DNA of 64,000 nt from Verrucomicrobiota bacterium. GTDB taxonomy: Bacteria > Verrucomicrobiota > Verrucomicrobiia > Opitutales > UBA2995. The notes beneath the pieces were generated by a model. The model had not been told where the DNA came from and made no database searches. It was given only the letters and a program-made list of their open reading frames with translations. Shown in pieces: positions 45,399 to 54,305 of the stretch. The stretch's first letter is position 1. Each line of letters starts with the position of its first letter. Position numbers and translations under genes: made by a program. The stretch spans positions 61,988-125,987 of the forward strand of contig JAQBYJ010000003.1 in assembly GCA_027622555.1 (NCBI GenBank). The letters run 5' to 3'.

Positions 45399-46679
45399 TC
45401 ACTTATACAGAAAGTATGGCTTTGTCTTCTCCCGGTAGGCTTTCGCCTGTTTCTCCCATTCATTGACCCAAGCAGCTACGTTTACTCGAGCTCCCTGGGT
45501 GGACAGGGCTTTCCACCACGCAGAAGATCCGACGTGTTTGTTGAAAAGGTTCTCTTGGGAAAATGGCACATTGCTGAAGGGATTCGTACCCTGGAATTCT
45601 GCTGCGAGCTTCATCATGTAAAAGCTCAACTCGGTGGGCCTTAAGCTGTTGTAATCGGTCACCGCCGTATAAACGCCGATGCCCAGTTTCCCGTTGGACT
45701 GGATAAAGCTCTTTTCTTCAAAACGAAGGCCGGGTATATTCATTTGGCTGAGCCGCTGTTGAAGATTCTTGGGAGACACTCCCTCAAAGGTGAGCAGACG
45801 AAAGGGGTACTGGGTCCCGATGCCATGTTTAAATCCGCCGATCTGAGCACCGAGTCCGGTCATGGGGTATCCCAGAACAGCTGAGAGATCAGGAATGTTG
45901 GGAGACGTTGCCACCCATTGAAGACCCGTATCTGGCCAAAGCATGTTACGATTCCAACCGCGCATGGATAGGATGGTAAGTTGGCCACGTTGTCGGATGG
46001 AATCTTCTACATCCAACCAACCTTTGGTCGCCTTGGCCATGCGTGCAATTTCACCTATGGTCAGTCCATGCAAATAAGGCGTTGGAAACGGGCCCACATA
46101 ACTCTCCCATATTTCTTCCAGAGGCGGGCCGTCTACTTTGATTCCTCCCAACGGGTTGGGTCGATCGAGGACAATGACCTGCTTATTATTTTCAAAACAA
46201 GCCTCCATTGTCAGCTTCATGCAGGCAACGTAAGTGTACGAGCGAACTCCCACGTCCTGCAGATCGATGACCATCACGTCGATCCCCTCAAGCATGGATG
46301 GTGCTGGCTTTCGGTGCTCACCGTATAGAGAAAAAACAGGTAGGCCTGTTTTCTTGTGAATTCCGCTTTTCACTTTCTCGTCTGCAACCGCAACTCCATC
46401 GATCCCATGTTCCGGTCCGTAGAGGGCTTTCAGGTTAACCACATTTGATCGATTCAACAAATCAATGCTGCTCACTCCGTACCGATTCACGCCGGCTTTG
46501 TGAGTCAGGAGGCCAATTCTTTTTCCCTTTAAAATGGAATAGTCTGTGGATTCGAGCACATCGATCCCCAGCATGATTTTTGAAGCGGCTTCCAGCTGGC
46601 CGGAATTCAGCCCGAAGAGTATAAGCGCGAAAGCAAAGCTGGAGTTGAAAAAAAAGTTTCTGAATGACGGAGTCGGCAT
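45399..46679 (-). CDS. DUF1343 protein, NamZ-like exo-beta-N-acetylmuramidase
   Basis: The 426-residue exported protein has a signal peptide (FFFNSSFAFALILFGLNSG). The DUF1343 core reads GKRIGLLTHKAGVNRYGVSS, LYGPEHGIDGVAVADEK, VMVIDLQDVGVRSYTYVACM and VLDRPNPLGGIKVDGP. NamZ of Bacillus, a member of this family, removes terminal MurNAc from peptidoglycan fragments, so a role in cell-wall recycling or scavenging is likely. The length fits. It stands alone, about 40 bases downstream of the DUF2062 gene on the same strand. Confidence 0.85.
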   Translation of the reverse strand: MPTPSFRNFFFNSSFAFALILFGLNSGQLEAASKIMLGIDVLESTDYSILKGKRIGLLTHKAGVNRYGVSSIDLLNRSNVVNLKALYGPEHGIDGVAVADEKVKSGIHKKTGLPVFSLYGEHRKPAPSMLEGIDVMVIDLQDVGVRSYTYVACMKLTMEACFENNKQVIVLDRPNPLGGIKVDGPPLEEIWESYVGPFPTPYLHGLTIGEIARMAKATKGWLDVEDSIRQRGQLTILSMRGWNRNMLWPDTGLQWVATSPNIPDLSAVLGYPMTGLGAQIGGFKHGIGTQYPFRLLTFEGVSPKNLQQRLSQMNIPGLRFEEKSFIQSNGKLGIGVYTAVTDYNSLRPTELSFYMMKLAAEFQGTNPFSNVPFSQENLFNKHVGSSAWWKALSTQGARVNVAAWVNEWEKQAKAYREKTKPYFLYK

Positions 46680-46718
46680 ACCTGCTGGTTTTGGGTGACT
46701 ATAAGCAGGGAATGTCCT

Positions 46719-47279
46719 TTAAAGGGCAACTTCAGAAATGCGCTCACTCCATTTTAGCCGAACCATGTAGACTCCGTATAAGAGCAATCCCACCACCGTT
46801 CCTAAAACGGCCCCACCAAGCATGGTCGAATTTACTCCCGTCAAAACCGTTTCCGAGACGGTTTCTTTCATTGGCTCAAATCCAACAACATTGAGCAACC
46901 AGGAACCTACTTTATAGTTGGCAAGGTATATGGGAACGAGCGTGAGTGGATTCGAAATGAACTGAAGGCCTGCGAGGACAGGCAGGTTGACTTTTAAGAT
47001 CAAAGCCAGAGCCATCACGGTCAGTAATTGGATGCCAAAGAGCGGCAAGAAGGCTACCACTGAACCTACCAGAATCGCCGGACCCACTTTCGATTCCTTG
47101 AAGGACCACAGGTATTTGCGATTTCGAAGGTTGTATCCATATTTCCCCAGGATAGGATAACGATTCAGAGATCCTTTGTTCGGCAACCATCTCAGAAAGG
47201 TGCGCATCCGCAAAAGCTTCCGAATGCTTTTTTTGCGCGCATCCGTATTTTTGTCTATCGATGAAGGAGAGAATTCCAT
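46719..47279 (-). CDS. DUF2062 membrane protein
   Basis: The 186-residue protein has a basic N-terminal part (about 1-65) and then three or four hydrophobic segments. SKVGPAILVGSVVAFLPLFG and VLAGLQFISNPLTLVPIYLA are the DUF2062 hallmarks. Function unknown; the family often accompanies glycosyltransferases or cell-envelope genes. The end of its coding region includes the palindrome CCTTTAAAGG. Confidence 0.82.
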   Translation of the reverse strand: MEFSPSSIDKNTDARKKSIRKLLRMRTFLRWLPNKGSLNRYPILGKYGYNLRNRKYLWSFKESKVGPAILVGSVVAFLPLFGIQLLTVMALALILKVNLPVLAGLQFISNPLTLVPIYLANYKVGSWLLNVVGFEPMKETVSETVLTGVNSTMLGGAVLGTVVGLLLYGVYMVRLKWSERISEVAL

Positions 47280-47484
47280 TTATGCCCAGAGTAATGGGCT
47301 CTTTTCTCACCCCTTTGCAAGCTGCCTGGAAGATTTAACAAATGATTTTCAAATTTAAGGGAAATCAGAGTGATTTTGTTCCTTTATTGAGTGTCCCCGA
47401 TCCTTAGCGAAGTAGAAAAACTTTCACCTTTTGGTGAATGGGATAAATTGTAAAGTGTCTGGATGTCACGTCACTATACGATGA

Positions 47485-48060
47485 AAAATCCACGGATCGA
47501 GATCGAATTCCGTACGATGGAAGAAGCGAGCGCGAAGGGCGGAGTGTTTGCGCGGCATAGGGCAGGAGGGAGCGTCCGCGCTGTGGCGCTTGAACCGTGC
47601 GTTCATCGCCTGGGCCTTGCCGAAGATCGCGGATGGCCGGCTGTTGCACTGCGGTCAGCTGGAGCTGTTTTTTGACGACACGCAATTGGAGGTGAGCGGC
47701 AAACACTTCGAAGGGGCGGTTATGAACTACGAGGGCAATACCACGCTGTCCTGGCAGACGCTGTGGACCGGTCCGTTTCTGGCGGCGGGCGAACTGGGTG
47801 TGGGCAGCCGCGATTGCAGCGAGCTGATGCCGGGGCAGTTGAAGGGGTGTTCGGAGCTTTGGAAAGACTACCGCAGTTACCTCTACGCTGACAGTGGTTC
47901 GAGCGCGGGCAAGTATCTGGAGTCGATGGCCGGATCGGTCGATCAGTTCAGCGTGAGTTACAACAAGTGGACCGAGGGTCCGGAGCGTTGCGCAAAGGAA
48001 CTGCCCGAATCGGTCTGGAGCGCTGAGCGGATCATCCGCTGGCGCGACGGCAGGGAGGCG
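47485..48060 (+). pseudogene. Fragment of a DDE transposase (IS4/IS1380-like)
   Basis: The frame reads LEL FFDDTQLEVSGKHFEGAV, ALSWQ-like TTLSWQTLWTGPFLAAGEL and YLYADSGSSAGKYLESM. The DDT and ADSG aspartates are spaced like the first two catalytic residues of IS4/IS1380-type transposases. No start codon or N-terminal domain is visible upstream, and the frame passes straight into the short repeat array at 48061, so both ends are lost. The segment is visibly richer in G+C than the genes around it, consistent with acquisition from elsewhere. Family assignment is tentative. Confidence 0.6.
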
Positions 48061-48171
48061 GACAGCCAAAGGGGCGGGACAGCCAAAGGGCGGGACAGCC
48101 AAAGGGGACAGCCAAAGGGGACACACCTTGGGGACAGCCAAAGGGGGACAGCCAAAGGGGACACACCTTGG
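48061..48171. repeat. Short direct-repeat array beside the REP transposase
   Basis: Six copies of ACAGCCAAAGGG start at 48062, 48079, 48095, 48108, 48134 and 48148, with spacing of 12-26 bases. Two copies are followed by GGACACACCTTGG, which can fold back on CCAAAGG into a small imperfect hairpin. The pattern resembles REP-type elements linked to REP-associated tyrosine transposases rather than a CRISPR (units too short, spacing irregular). Confidence 0.8.
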
Positions 48172-48242
48172 ATGTTGACAAAATGCGTTGAAATTTCTCT
48201 CCTTCCTTCTTCCATGGCGAGAAAGGCACGGGGGGAGAATAG

Positions 48243-48271
48243 GGAACTTAAAAGGGGGAACTTAAAAGGGA
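48243..48271. repeat. Two copies of GGAACTTAAAAGGG upstream of the REP transposase
   Basis: Two near-identical copies stand back to back, about 100 bases before the start of the Y1 transposase. They may belong to the recognition sequence of that enzyme or its ancestral element end. Confidence 0.6.
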
Positions 48272-48368
48272 CAGGCTAATTATATAATTGACTCTTCCGC
48301 CCCTGATCCTTGAATTTGCCGCATCATCCACTCGTTGCGTTCATCTTAATTCACTGGATTTTTTAATT

Positions 48369-49337
48369 ATGCGAAATGCCCGTCTCAAAGTTCTAGGCCA
48401 GTCGGCCGTGTATCATTGCGTTACCCGTGTGGTTGGGGGAGCGATGCTTTTGGATAAGCAGGCAAAAGAGGTACTGCGTAAGCAGATCTGGTATATGGCC
48501 CGGTTTTGCGGGGTGGAAATTTTGACTTACTGTATTATGACCAATCACTTCCATGTGTTGGTGCGTGTGCCGGAAGGGCAGAAGATGAGTGATGATGAGT
48601 TGGTTGCACGCTTTGCCCAGTTGTATGGCAATCAAAAGGGTAAGGTGGAGACTTTGGAGGCAGTGTTGAAGAAGGGCGGGGAAGAGGCCCAGGCGGAACG
48701 CGATAAACTGCTGTCCCGGATGGGTGATGTCTCTTTGTTTATGAAAGAGTTAAAGCAGCGGTTCAGTATTTGGTATAACAAGAGTCACCGTCGTTATGGA
48801 ACCTTGTGGGCGGAGCGGTTTAAGAGTGTGTTGATTGAAGATACCGCCGCCTGTCTGAGAACGGTCGCCGCTTACATTGACTTGAATCCGGTGCGGGCCG
48901 GAATCGTGGAAGATCCGAAGGACTACCGTTACTGCGCTTATGCCGAAGCCGTTACGGGAAATGAGGAGGCCAAGAACGGCCTTTGCCGGGTTTTGAACAT
49001 CAAGACGGCCAAGAAAATGCTTTCCGAATACCGGAAGATTCTGTTCCTGATGGGATCTACCACCTCCCGTGAAAGCCAGAAGGCTATGAGCCGGGAAAAG
49101 GTTAAGCAAGTAGTTGAGCAGGATGGTGAATTACCCGTGGGCCAGGTGCTTCGGCTTAAGGTCCGATACTTTACCGACGGCATGGTCCTGGGATCGAAGG
49201 AGTACGTGGATCAGATTTTCAAAAGCCACCGCCACTTGTTCGGCAAGAATCGCAAAACCGGTGCCCGTCAGATGGTGGGAATGAAGGACAGTGGGATGAC
49301 GGTGATGCGAAACTTGCGAAAAGGGGTCTTTTCGTAG
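48369..49337 (+). CDS. REP-associated tyrosine (Y1) transposase
   Basis: The start at MRNARLKVLGQSAVYHCVT gives 322 residues; the longer frame to 48288 adds a leader outside the family. The HUH motif is CIMTNHFHVLVRVPEG (about 57-72). The catalytic tyrosine is probably in the motif YNKSHRRYGTLWAERFKSVL, a strong signature of the family, followed by YIDLNPVRAGIVEDPKDYRY. Such enzymes cleave single-stranded REP hairpins and are thought to mobilise them; most are stable, single-copy chromosomal genes. It lies downstream of the repeat array and the transposase fragment. Confidence 0.88.
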   Translation: MRNARLKVLGQSAVYHCVTRVVGGAMLLDKQAKEVLRKQIWYMARFCGVEILTYCIMTNHFHVLVRVPEGQKMSDDELVARFAQLYGNQKGKVETLEAVLKKGGEEAQAERDKLLSRMGDVSLFMKELKQRFSIWYNKSHRRYGTLWAERFKSVLIEDTAACLRTVAAYIDLNPVRAGIVEDPKDYRYCAYAEAVTGNEEAKNGLCRVLNIKTAKKMLSEYRKILFLMGSTTSRESQKAMSREKVKQVVEQDGELPVGQVLRLKVRYFTDGMVLGSKEYVDQIFKSHRHLFGKNRKTGARQMVGMKDSGMTVMRNLRKGVFS

Positions 49338-49347
49338 GCGAAGCTTT

Positions 49348-50514
49348 TTAATGACTCAATAGTGATTTCGTAGCTTCTGCTAGGAACTCTGGCCCTTGGT
49401 CCAAGGCTTTTTTAAGGGGGATGTTTTTTGGAGAAATCTCTACGAATTCCAGTCTTTCATGCCGGGGAAATAGGTCTCTTGAGACGTCAATCTGGCCGGC
49501 CATGATGGTCACGCGTTTGCCTTTTGATAGTGCTTTATGGGCGAGGGTGCCGGGGCCTTTGCCTTGGAGAGAGCTGGCATCGAATTTACCTTCGCCAGTG
49601 ATGAGCCAGTCGCAGGCGTTTATCTTTTCGGGTAGGTTGAGCCATTGGGAGACGAGGTCGAAGCCGGGGAGAAGTTCAACGTCGCAACAGGTGCTCAGGC
49701 CAAAGGTGATGCCGCCAGCAGCACCGCTTCCGGGGACTTCTGTAAGGCTCCAGGCTTTGTTGAGGTGGTCGCAAAGCAGCTGGGCGATCTTTTTTCCCTG
49801 CTCTTCAATTTTTGAATGATCCTCGGGCTTCAGTCCTTTCTGCGGTCCGTAAATGGCTGCTGCGCCTTGAGGCCCAAACAGCGGGTTCTGGACATCGCAG
49901 GCGATTTTGAAAGGAGGTAGATTTTCTGGGATTGATCCTTCGATGTGATGGACCTGTGCCCAGAGCTCGGGGCGGATGGGTTGGAGGAGCTGATTGTCTT
50001 TGTCGTAGAAACGGAGGCCGAGTGCTTCAAGAACGCCGAGGCCAAGGTCATTGGTGGAACTTCCGCCAACGCCCAGCAGGATGGTTTCCGCTTGTTGGTC
50101 AATGGCCTTGCGAATGAGTTCACCTGTTCCGAGTGAGCTTGTCTTCCAGCAATCACGTTGATCGATGGGTAATTCCTGCAATCCAGAAGCTTGGGCCATT
50201 TCGATGATGGCGACCTTGCTCGATGCGTGAAGTTTCCAATCGACTCTGGTTTGTTCGCTGAGGGCTTCTCCTTTAACCCAACCGAGTTGTGCTTCAATTG
50301 TCTGAAACAATGAACCGGGTACGGTGTGGATTTCCAGTATCCCGTTTTGAGCGGTTGTAAGTATTTCGCAAAAGCCTTCGCCACCATCAGCCAAGGCCAC
50401 GGTTTCAATTGCCCAATCCGGATGTTTTTCAGAAAGTACTTTTTCTACCACCTTGCCTGCTTCAAACGCTGTCATGGAATCTTTGAACTTATCGAAACAG
50501 ATGAGAAGATTCAT
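49348..50514 (-). CDS. Glycerate kinase (GlxK/GarK class)
   Basis: The 388-residue enzyme phosphorylates D-glycerate, in this class to 2-phosphoglycerate. It shows the family start ICFDKFKDSMTAFEAGKVVE, VALADGGEGFCEIL, ILLGVGGSSTNDLGLGVLEA and PGSGAAGGITFGLSTCCDVE, then WLITGEGKFDASSLQGKGPG. It begins 22 bases after gcvP ends on the same strand, an operon that suggests flow from glycine and serine via hydroxypyruvate and glycerate into central metabolism, or a glyoxylate route. Other genes of that route are not in the window. Confidence 0.92.
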   Translation of the reverse strand: MNLLICFDKFKDSMTAFEAGKVVEKVLSEKHPDWAIETVALADGGEGFCEILTTAQNGILEIHTVPGSLFQTIEAQLGWVKGEALSEQTRVDWKLHASSKVAIIEMAQASGLQELPIDQRDCWKTSSLGTGELIRKAIDQQAETILLGVGGSSTNDLGLGVLEALGLRFYDKDNQLLQPIRPELWAQVHHIEGSIPENLPPFKIACDVQNPLFGPQGAAAIYGPQKGLKPEDHSKIEEQGKKIAQLLCDHLNKAWSLTEVPGSGAAGGITFGLSTCCDVELLPGFDLVSQWLNLPEKINACDWLITGEGKFDASSLQGKGPGTLAHKALSKGKRVTIMAGQIDVSRDLFPRHERLEFVEISPKNIPLKKALDQGPEFLAEATKSLLSH

Positions 50515-50536
50515 GAGCAGTAAAGCGGAAGGTTAT

Positions 50537-53500
50537 TTATGCGTGGGCCATGAGCTTCTCATAGATTTCGTTGATCGAGCTTGCCTGAAGTTCCTTGGCC
50601 GGGATGCGGTTTGTTGGCACTTCGGGGAGGTGAGTCAGGGCTTCGTTTAACTGGAGTTGGCGATTGGCTGATACTTCATCGACACGATCGATCGGCGTAA
50701 AGAGCGGTGCCTTGTTAAGCAGGCTAGGGGCTTCATGAATAATTTTGCGAATCGCAAGGACGGCTTCCGTAAAACGATCAAGTTCCGCCTTGGTATAGCT
50801 TTCTGTCGGTTCGAACATGAGTCCGTACACCTCGGGGAATGCAACGGTTGGGGCGTGGAAGCCGAAATCTAAAAAGAGTTTTCCAATACGTGGAATGACC
50901 ACGGCTTTGGGAATTCCTGCTTCTTCCAGTTTATCAAAATCGGCGTCATCCAGGGTGAGGATGAACTCATGCATACGAGGAATATCCTCTGCGTTTTTTG
51001 GGAGGCAGGGAAAATGTGCTCCGAGAGTTTTGAACAGGTATTGAGAAGAGAGAACTGCGACGGCTGACATTTGTTTGATCCCCAATCCACCGAGTCGAAG
51101 GAGATAGGTGAAGCAGCGGATCTTATGAGCGAAGTTTCCCCAGTGCCGGTGAAAAGAGCCGATTGAATGAACAGATTTTACGGGGATGTATATTCCATCA
51201 TCCTTTTGAATCTGAAATCCAGGCAGGAAATCTACCAGCTTGTCGCTAACTGCCACGATAGCATCGCCCGGGCCTCCCCCGCCGTGCGGGATGGTCCAGG
51301 TCTTGTGCAAGTTGTTGTGGACGGCGTCGACCCCCAGTGCGCTGAGGTCAACCCAACCAGCGATGGCGTTCATGTTGGCTCCGTCCATGTAAACCAGTCC
51401 GCCGGCTTCGTGGATGAGATCAGCCATTTCTTTAAAACGACTTTCGAAGATACCACCCGTGTTTGGATTGGTCACCATGATGCCTGCGACGTGTCCTTCC
51501 TGTGCTGAAAGAATTTCACGGAGGCTGTCCATGTTGATCTGGCCCGTTTCGTCGGCTTCCAGATAAGCGATGCCGGTCTTGCGACCGTCGATGATTTTAT
51601 TTTCGTAGCCGGCCATCGTAGCCGTGGCGAAATTGGTTCCATGCGAACTGCGCGGAATTATGATCACGTCTCGAGCGGTGTCGTTTCGATGGCTATGATA
51701 GGCTTGGAAAAGTTTAATGCCGACCAACTCGCCTTGAGCTCCTGCTACGGGTTGAGTGGTGACGCCCGCGAGACCCGTAATTTTCTTAAACCATTCCTGA
51801 GTCTCGTAAAGCAAACGGAGATTGCCCTGGACATCGTCGATAGGAGCTTGCGGATGGGAATCGGCGAATCCGGACAAACCCGCAGCCCAATCGTTAATGT
51901 ATGGGTTGTACTTCATGGTACAGGATCCCAATGGATAACACGTGTCATCCGGACTGATGTTCAGCTCGCCCAGGCGGTCGTAGTAAGCCTTCAATTCGTC
52001 TAAAGAGACTTTTGGTAGAGTAAGGTGGGACGAACGTGTTTGTTTTGAGTCGAGCTCCGGCGCGGAGGTGGAATCGGTGGTTGCATCTCCAAGCTCAGCT
52101 GCAAAGAAAACTTCAAGCTTCGAAATGTCTTCTGCTGATTGCCTGTCATTAAAAGAGAGCTTTAAAAAGTGACCACTGACTGATGGGAAGCGGTCGGTAA
52201 CGTCGACGCCAATGTGTAACCCCGCAGCACTGCCTTTAGAAATGAGTTCGGCTGCTGCTATCGGAATTTGGACTACGAATTCATTGAAAAAAGTCTGCCC
52301 CGCAAACGGGAATGAAAGGGCCTTCAGCCTGGACAATTTTTGAAACGCTTGAACGGCATTGGAGCGGGCCTTTGAGCAGGCCTTTGTCATGCCGGCATCA
52401 CCTCGTTGAAGAATCGCTGCCCCAACGATGGTAGCAACGTAGGCCTGATTTGAACAAATGTTTGAAGTAGCTTTTTCTTTTCGGATGTGTTGCTCGCGTG
52501 TTGACAGCACCATGACACGACACTCTTTGCCTTGGTTATCTACTGCTTTGCCAACGTAACGTCCCGGGGATTGACGGATGTCATTTTTAACCGAGTCATT
52601 CAAGCGAACACCGAAGAGCCCCAATCCCGGGCCTCCAAAGTTTGCACCTAAACCGAGATGTTGACCTTCACCCACGATCATGTCGGTGCCGTGTTCGCCA
52701 AAATCTACAGGACGTTTTAGGCCACCGAATGCCAAAAGCATGGGATCGATCACCGCAATACTTTTAACACCTAGCGCGCGCGTGGCGTCGGTTAGTGCAT
52801 CCACGTCTTCCACGAGCCCATGATGATTCACGTGAGGGAAAACCACTCCCGCCAAACGGTTTCCCAGTTCCGCGGCTGTGGATTGGATTTTGTCCAACGG
52901 GGTTCTCCCGGACTCTGAGTCCAGTGGGATCCACCTAACGATAATCTTGGTATCCTGGATCAAGGTTTCGATGACTTCTTTGTCACCGGGATAGATACCC
53001 TCGGAAACGATAACGGTATCTGATAGGCGTGTCATGCGAAGGGATGCGCAAATCGCTTCGAAAATAGCGGTTGATCGTTCGTACAGGGATGAGTTCACGG
53101 CTTCGAAACCCGTAAGCTCACTCATGCAGCATTGGTAAATCCAGTGGGTTAACAGGGTTCCTTGGCTGCGTTCAGGTTGGTACGGCGTGTAAGAAGTTGT
53201 CAGATTACGGATGTTGCAAACGTAAGGAACAATCTCGGGGACTTCGAACTGGGGAAGCCCGTCTCCGAGAAACGAAGTGTGCAGTTTATTCTCCGAAGAC
53301 CATTCGAACAACCTGTCTTGCAGCTCTTGGTAAGATAATGCGTCCGGAAGATCGAGTGGTTTGGCGAATTTTACGTCTTCAGAGATGTGACTGAATAGTG
53401 CATCAATGGAATGAATTTCAATCGACTTCATCATGTCGTCGATATCTTCAGGTGAAGCAGATATGTAATATTCTTTCAGTTCCCTGGGAAGGGCTGAAGG

Positions 53501-53542
53501 ATCGTAGGAAAGAGCAGGGCGTGAGTTGGATATCGGAGGCAT
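50537..53542 (-). CDS. gcvP: Glycine dehydrogenase (P protein), GcvPA-GcvPB fusion
   Basis: The 1001-residue PLP enzyme decarboxylates glycine and loads aminomethyl onto GcvH. The N-terminal half is GcvPA-like (SQGTLLTHWIYQCCMSELTG, then STREQHIRKEKATSNICSNQ near 350). The C-terminal half is GcvPB-like (DTCYPLGSCTMKYNPYINDW, then VYMDGANMNAIAGW, and the PLP lysine in NNLHKTWTIPHGGGGPGDA). The GSCTMKYNP wording resembles the two-subunit enzyme, whereas the E. coli single-chain type has MLGSCTMKLN, so this may be an independent fusion. It is about 40 residues longer than the E. coli protein. It forms an operon with glycerate kinase and lies 44 kb from gcvTH. Confidence 0.93.
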   Translation of the reverse strand: MPPISNSRPALSYDPSALPRELKEYYISASPEDIDDMMKSIEIHSIDALFSHISEDVKFAKPLDLPDALSYQELQDRLFEWSSENKLHTSFLGDGLPQFEVPEIVPYVCNIRNLTTSYTPYQPERSQGTLLTHWIYQCCMSELTGFEAVNSSLYERSTAIFEAICASLRMTRLSDTVIVSEGIYPGDKEVIETLIQDTKIIVRWIPLDSESGRTPLDKIQSTAAELGNRLAGVVFPHVNHHGLVEDVDALTDATRALGVKSIAVIDPMLLAFGGLKRPVDFGEHGTDMIVGEGQHLGLGANFGGPGLGLFGVRLNDSVKNDIRQSPGRYVGKAVDNQGKECRVMVLSTREQHIRKEKATSNICSNQAYVATIVGAAILQRGDAGMTKACSKARSNAVQAFQKLSRLKALSFPFAGQTFFNEFVVQIPIAAAELISKGSAAGLHIGVDVTDRFPSVSGHFLKLSFNDRQSAEDISKLEVFFAAELGDATTDSTSAPELDSKQTRSSHLTLPKVSLDELKAYYDRLGELNISPDDTCYPLGSCTMKYNPYINDWAAGLSGFADSHPQAPIDDVQGNLRLLYETQEWFKKITGLAGVTTQPVAGAQGELVGIKLFQAYHSHRNDTARDVIIIPRSSHGTNFATATMAGYENKIIDGRKTGIAYLEADETGQINMDSLREILSAQEGHVAGIMVTNPNTGGIFESRFKEMADLIHEAGGLVYMDGANMNAIAGWVDLSALGVDAVHNNLHKTWTIPHGGGGPGDAIVAVSDKLVDFLPGFQIQKDDGIYIPVKSVHSIGSFHRHWGNFAHKIRCFTYLLRLGGLGIKQMSAVAVLSSQYLFKTLGAHFPCLPKNAEDIPRMHEFILTLDDADFDKLEEAGIPKAVVIPRIGKLFLDFGFHAPTVAFPEVYGLMFEPTESYTKAELDRFTEAVLAIRKIIHEAPSLLNKAPLFTPIDRVDEVSANRQLQLNEALTHLPEVPTNRIPAKELQASSINEIYEKLMAHA

Positions 53543-53637
53543 TGATTACAAGGGAAATAACCTTTGGTGAAAAAGCAAAAGAGAAATAAACTTGTTTCGT
53601 CGCTGCCGTTGAAAATGGTTACTCGAAGTAAACCATT

Positions 53638-54291
53638 ATGATCAAAAAGGAACGCGCAGAATTTATTAGGGCCTATTTGGACAAAAAGTACCCGGAGACC
53701 CCCGTACCATTGGACCACAAGGATCCTTATACTTTGCTCGTTGCCGTTTTATTGTCCGCCCAATGCACCGATGTCCGGGTTAACAAGATAACCCCGGCCT
53801 TGTTCAAACTCGCGGACAATCCGTTCGACATGGCCAAGAAGAGGGTTGAAACGATACAGAATATCATTCGACCCTGTGGATTATCCCCGCGGAAGTCTCA
53901 GGCCATCTCTTGCTTGTCCAAGATCCTGGTAGATCAACACGGTGGAATGGTTCCACAAGATATGGAGGCATTAGAGGCTTTACCCGGTGTTGGACATAAA
54001 ACGGCTTCAGTTGTTATGTCGCAGGCATTCGGTTTTCCCGCATTTCCTGTTGATACTCATATTCATCGCTTGGCCCAACGGTGGAAATTAACTTCAGGGA
54101 AAAATGTGGTCCAAACCGAGCGAGACTTGAAGCGCCTTTTCCCCGAGAGTTCCTGGAATCGCTTACATCTTCAAATTATTTTCTACGGACGCGAGTATTG
54201 CTCAGCCCATGCATGTGACGGAACGAAGTGTCCCCTATGCCGCGAATTGTTTCCCAAGCGAAAATCTCCAGTAAAAACCAAGAAGGCGTAA
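53638..54291 (+). CDS. nth: Endonuclease III
   Basis: The 217-residue bifunctional DNA glycosylase/AP lyase removes oxidised pyrimidines. LLSAQCTDVRVNKITPALF, the helix-hairpin-helix LPGVGHKTASVVMSQAFG with the catalytic lysine, and FPVDTHIHRLAQRW with the catalytic aspartate are all present. The iron-sulfur loop is unusual: GREYCSAHACDGTKCPLC has cysteines spaced 4, 4 and 2 residues apart, not the classical 6, 2 and 5. Two cysteines align with canonical ligands and two are shifted. A cluster still seems possible. It is divergent from gcvP. Confidence 0.93.
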   Translation: MIKKERAEFIRAYLDKKYPETPVPLDHKDPYTLLVAVLLSAQCTDVRVNKITPALFKLADNPFDMAKKRVETIQNIIRPCGLSPRKSQAISCLSKILVDQHGGMVPQDMEALEALPGVGHKTASVVMSQAFGFPAFPVDTHIHRLAQRWKLTSGKNVVQTERDLKRLFPESSWNRLHLQIIFYGREYCSAHACDGTKCPLCRELFPKRKSPVKTKKA

Positions 54292-54305
54292 GGGCCGTAG
54301 ATTGA

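Noticed and set aside
47404..48141. 245-residue minus-strand open frame across the transposase remnant
   Set aside because: It is the Pro/Arg/Leu-rich shadow of a G+C-rich sequence; the plus-strand frame has recognisable transposase motifs.
48061..48171. Possible CRISPR array
   Set aside because: Units are only about 12 bases, spacing is irregular (12-26 bases), spacers are not unique and no cas gene is near.
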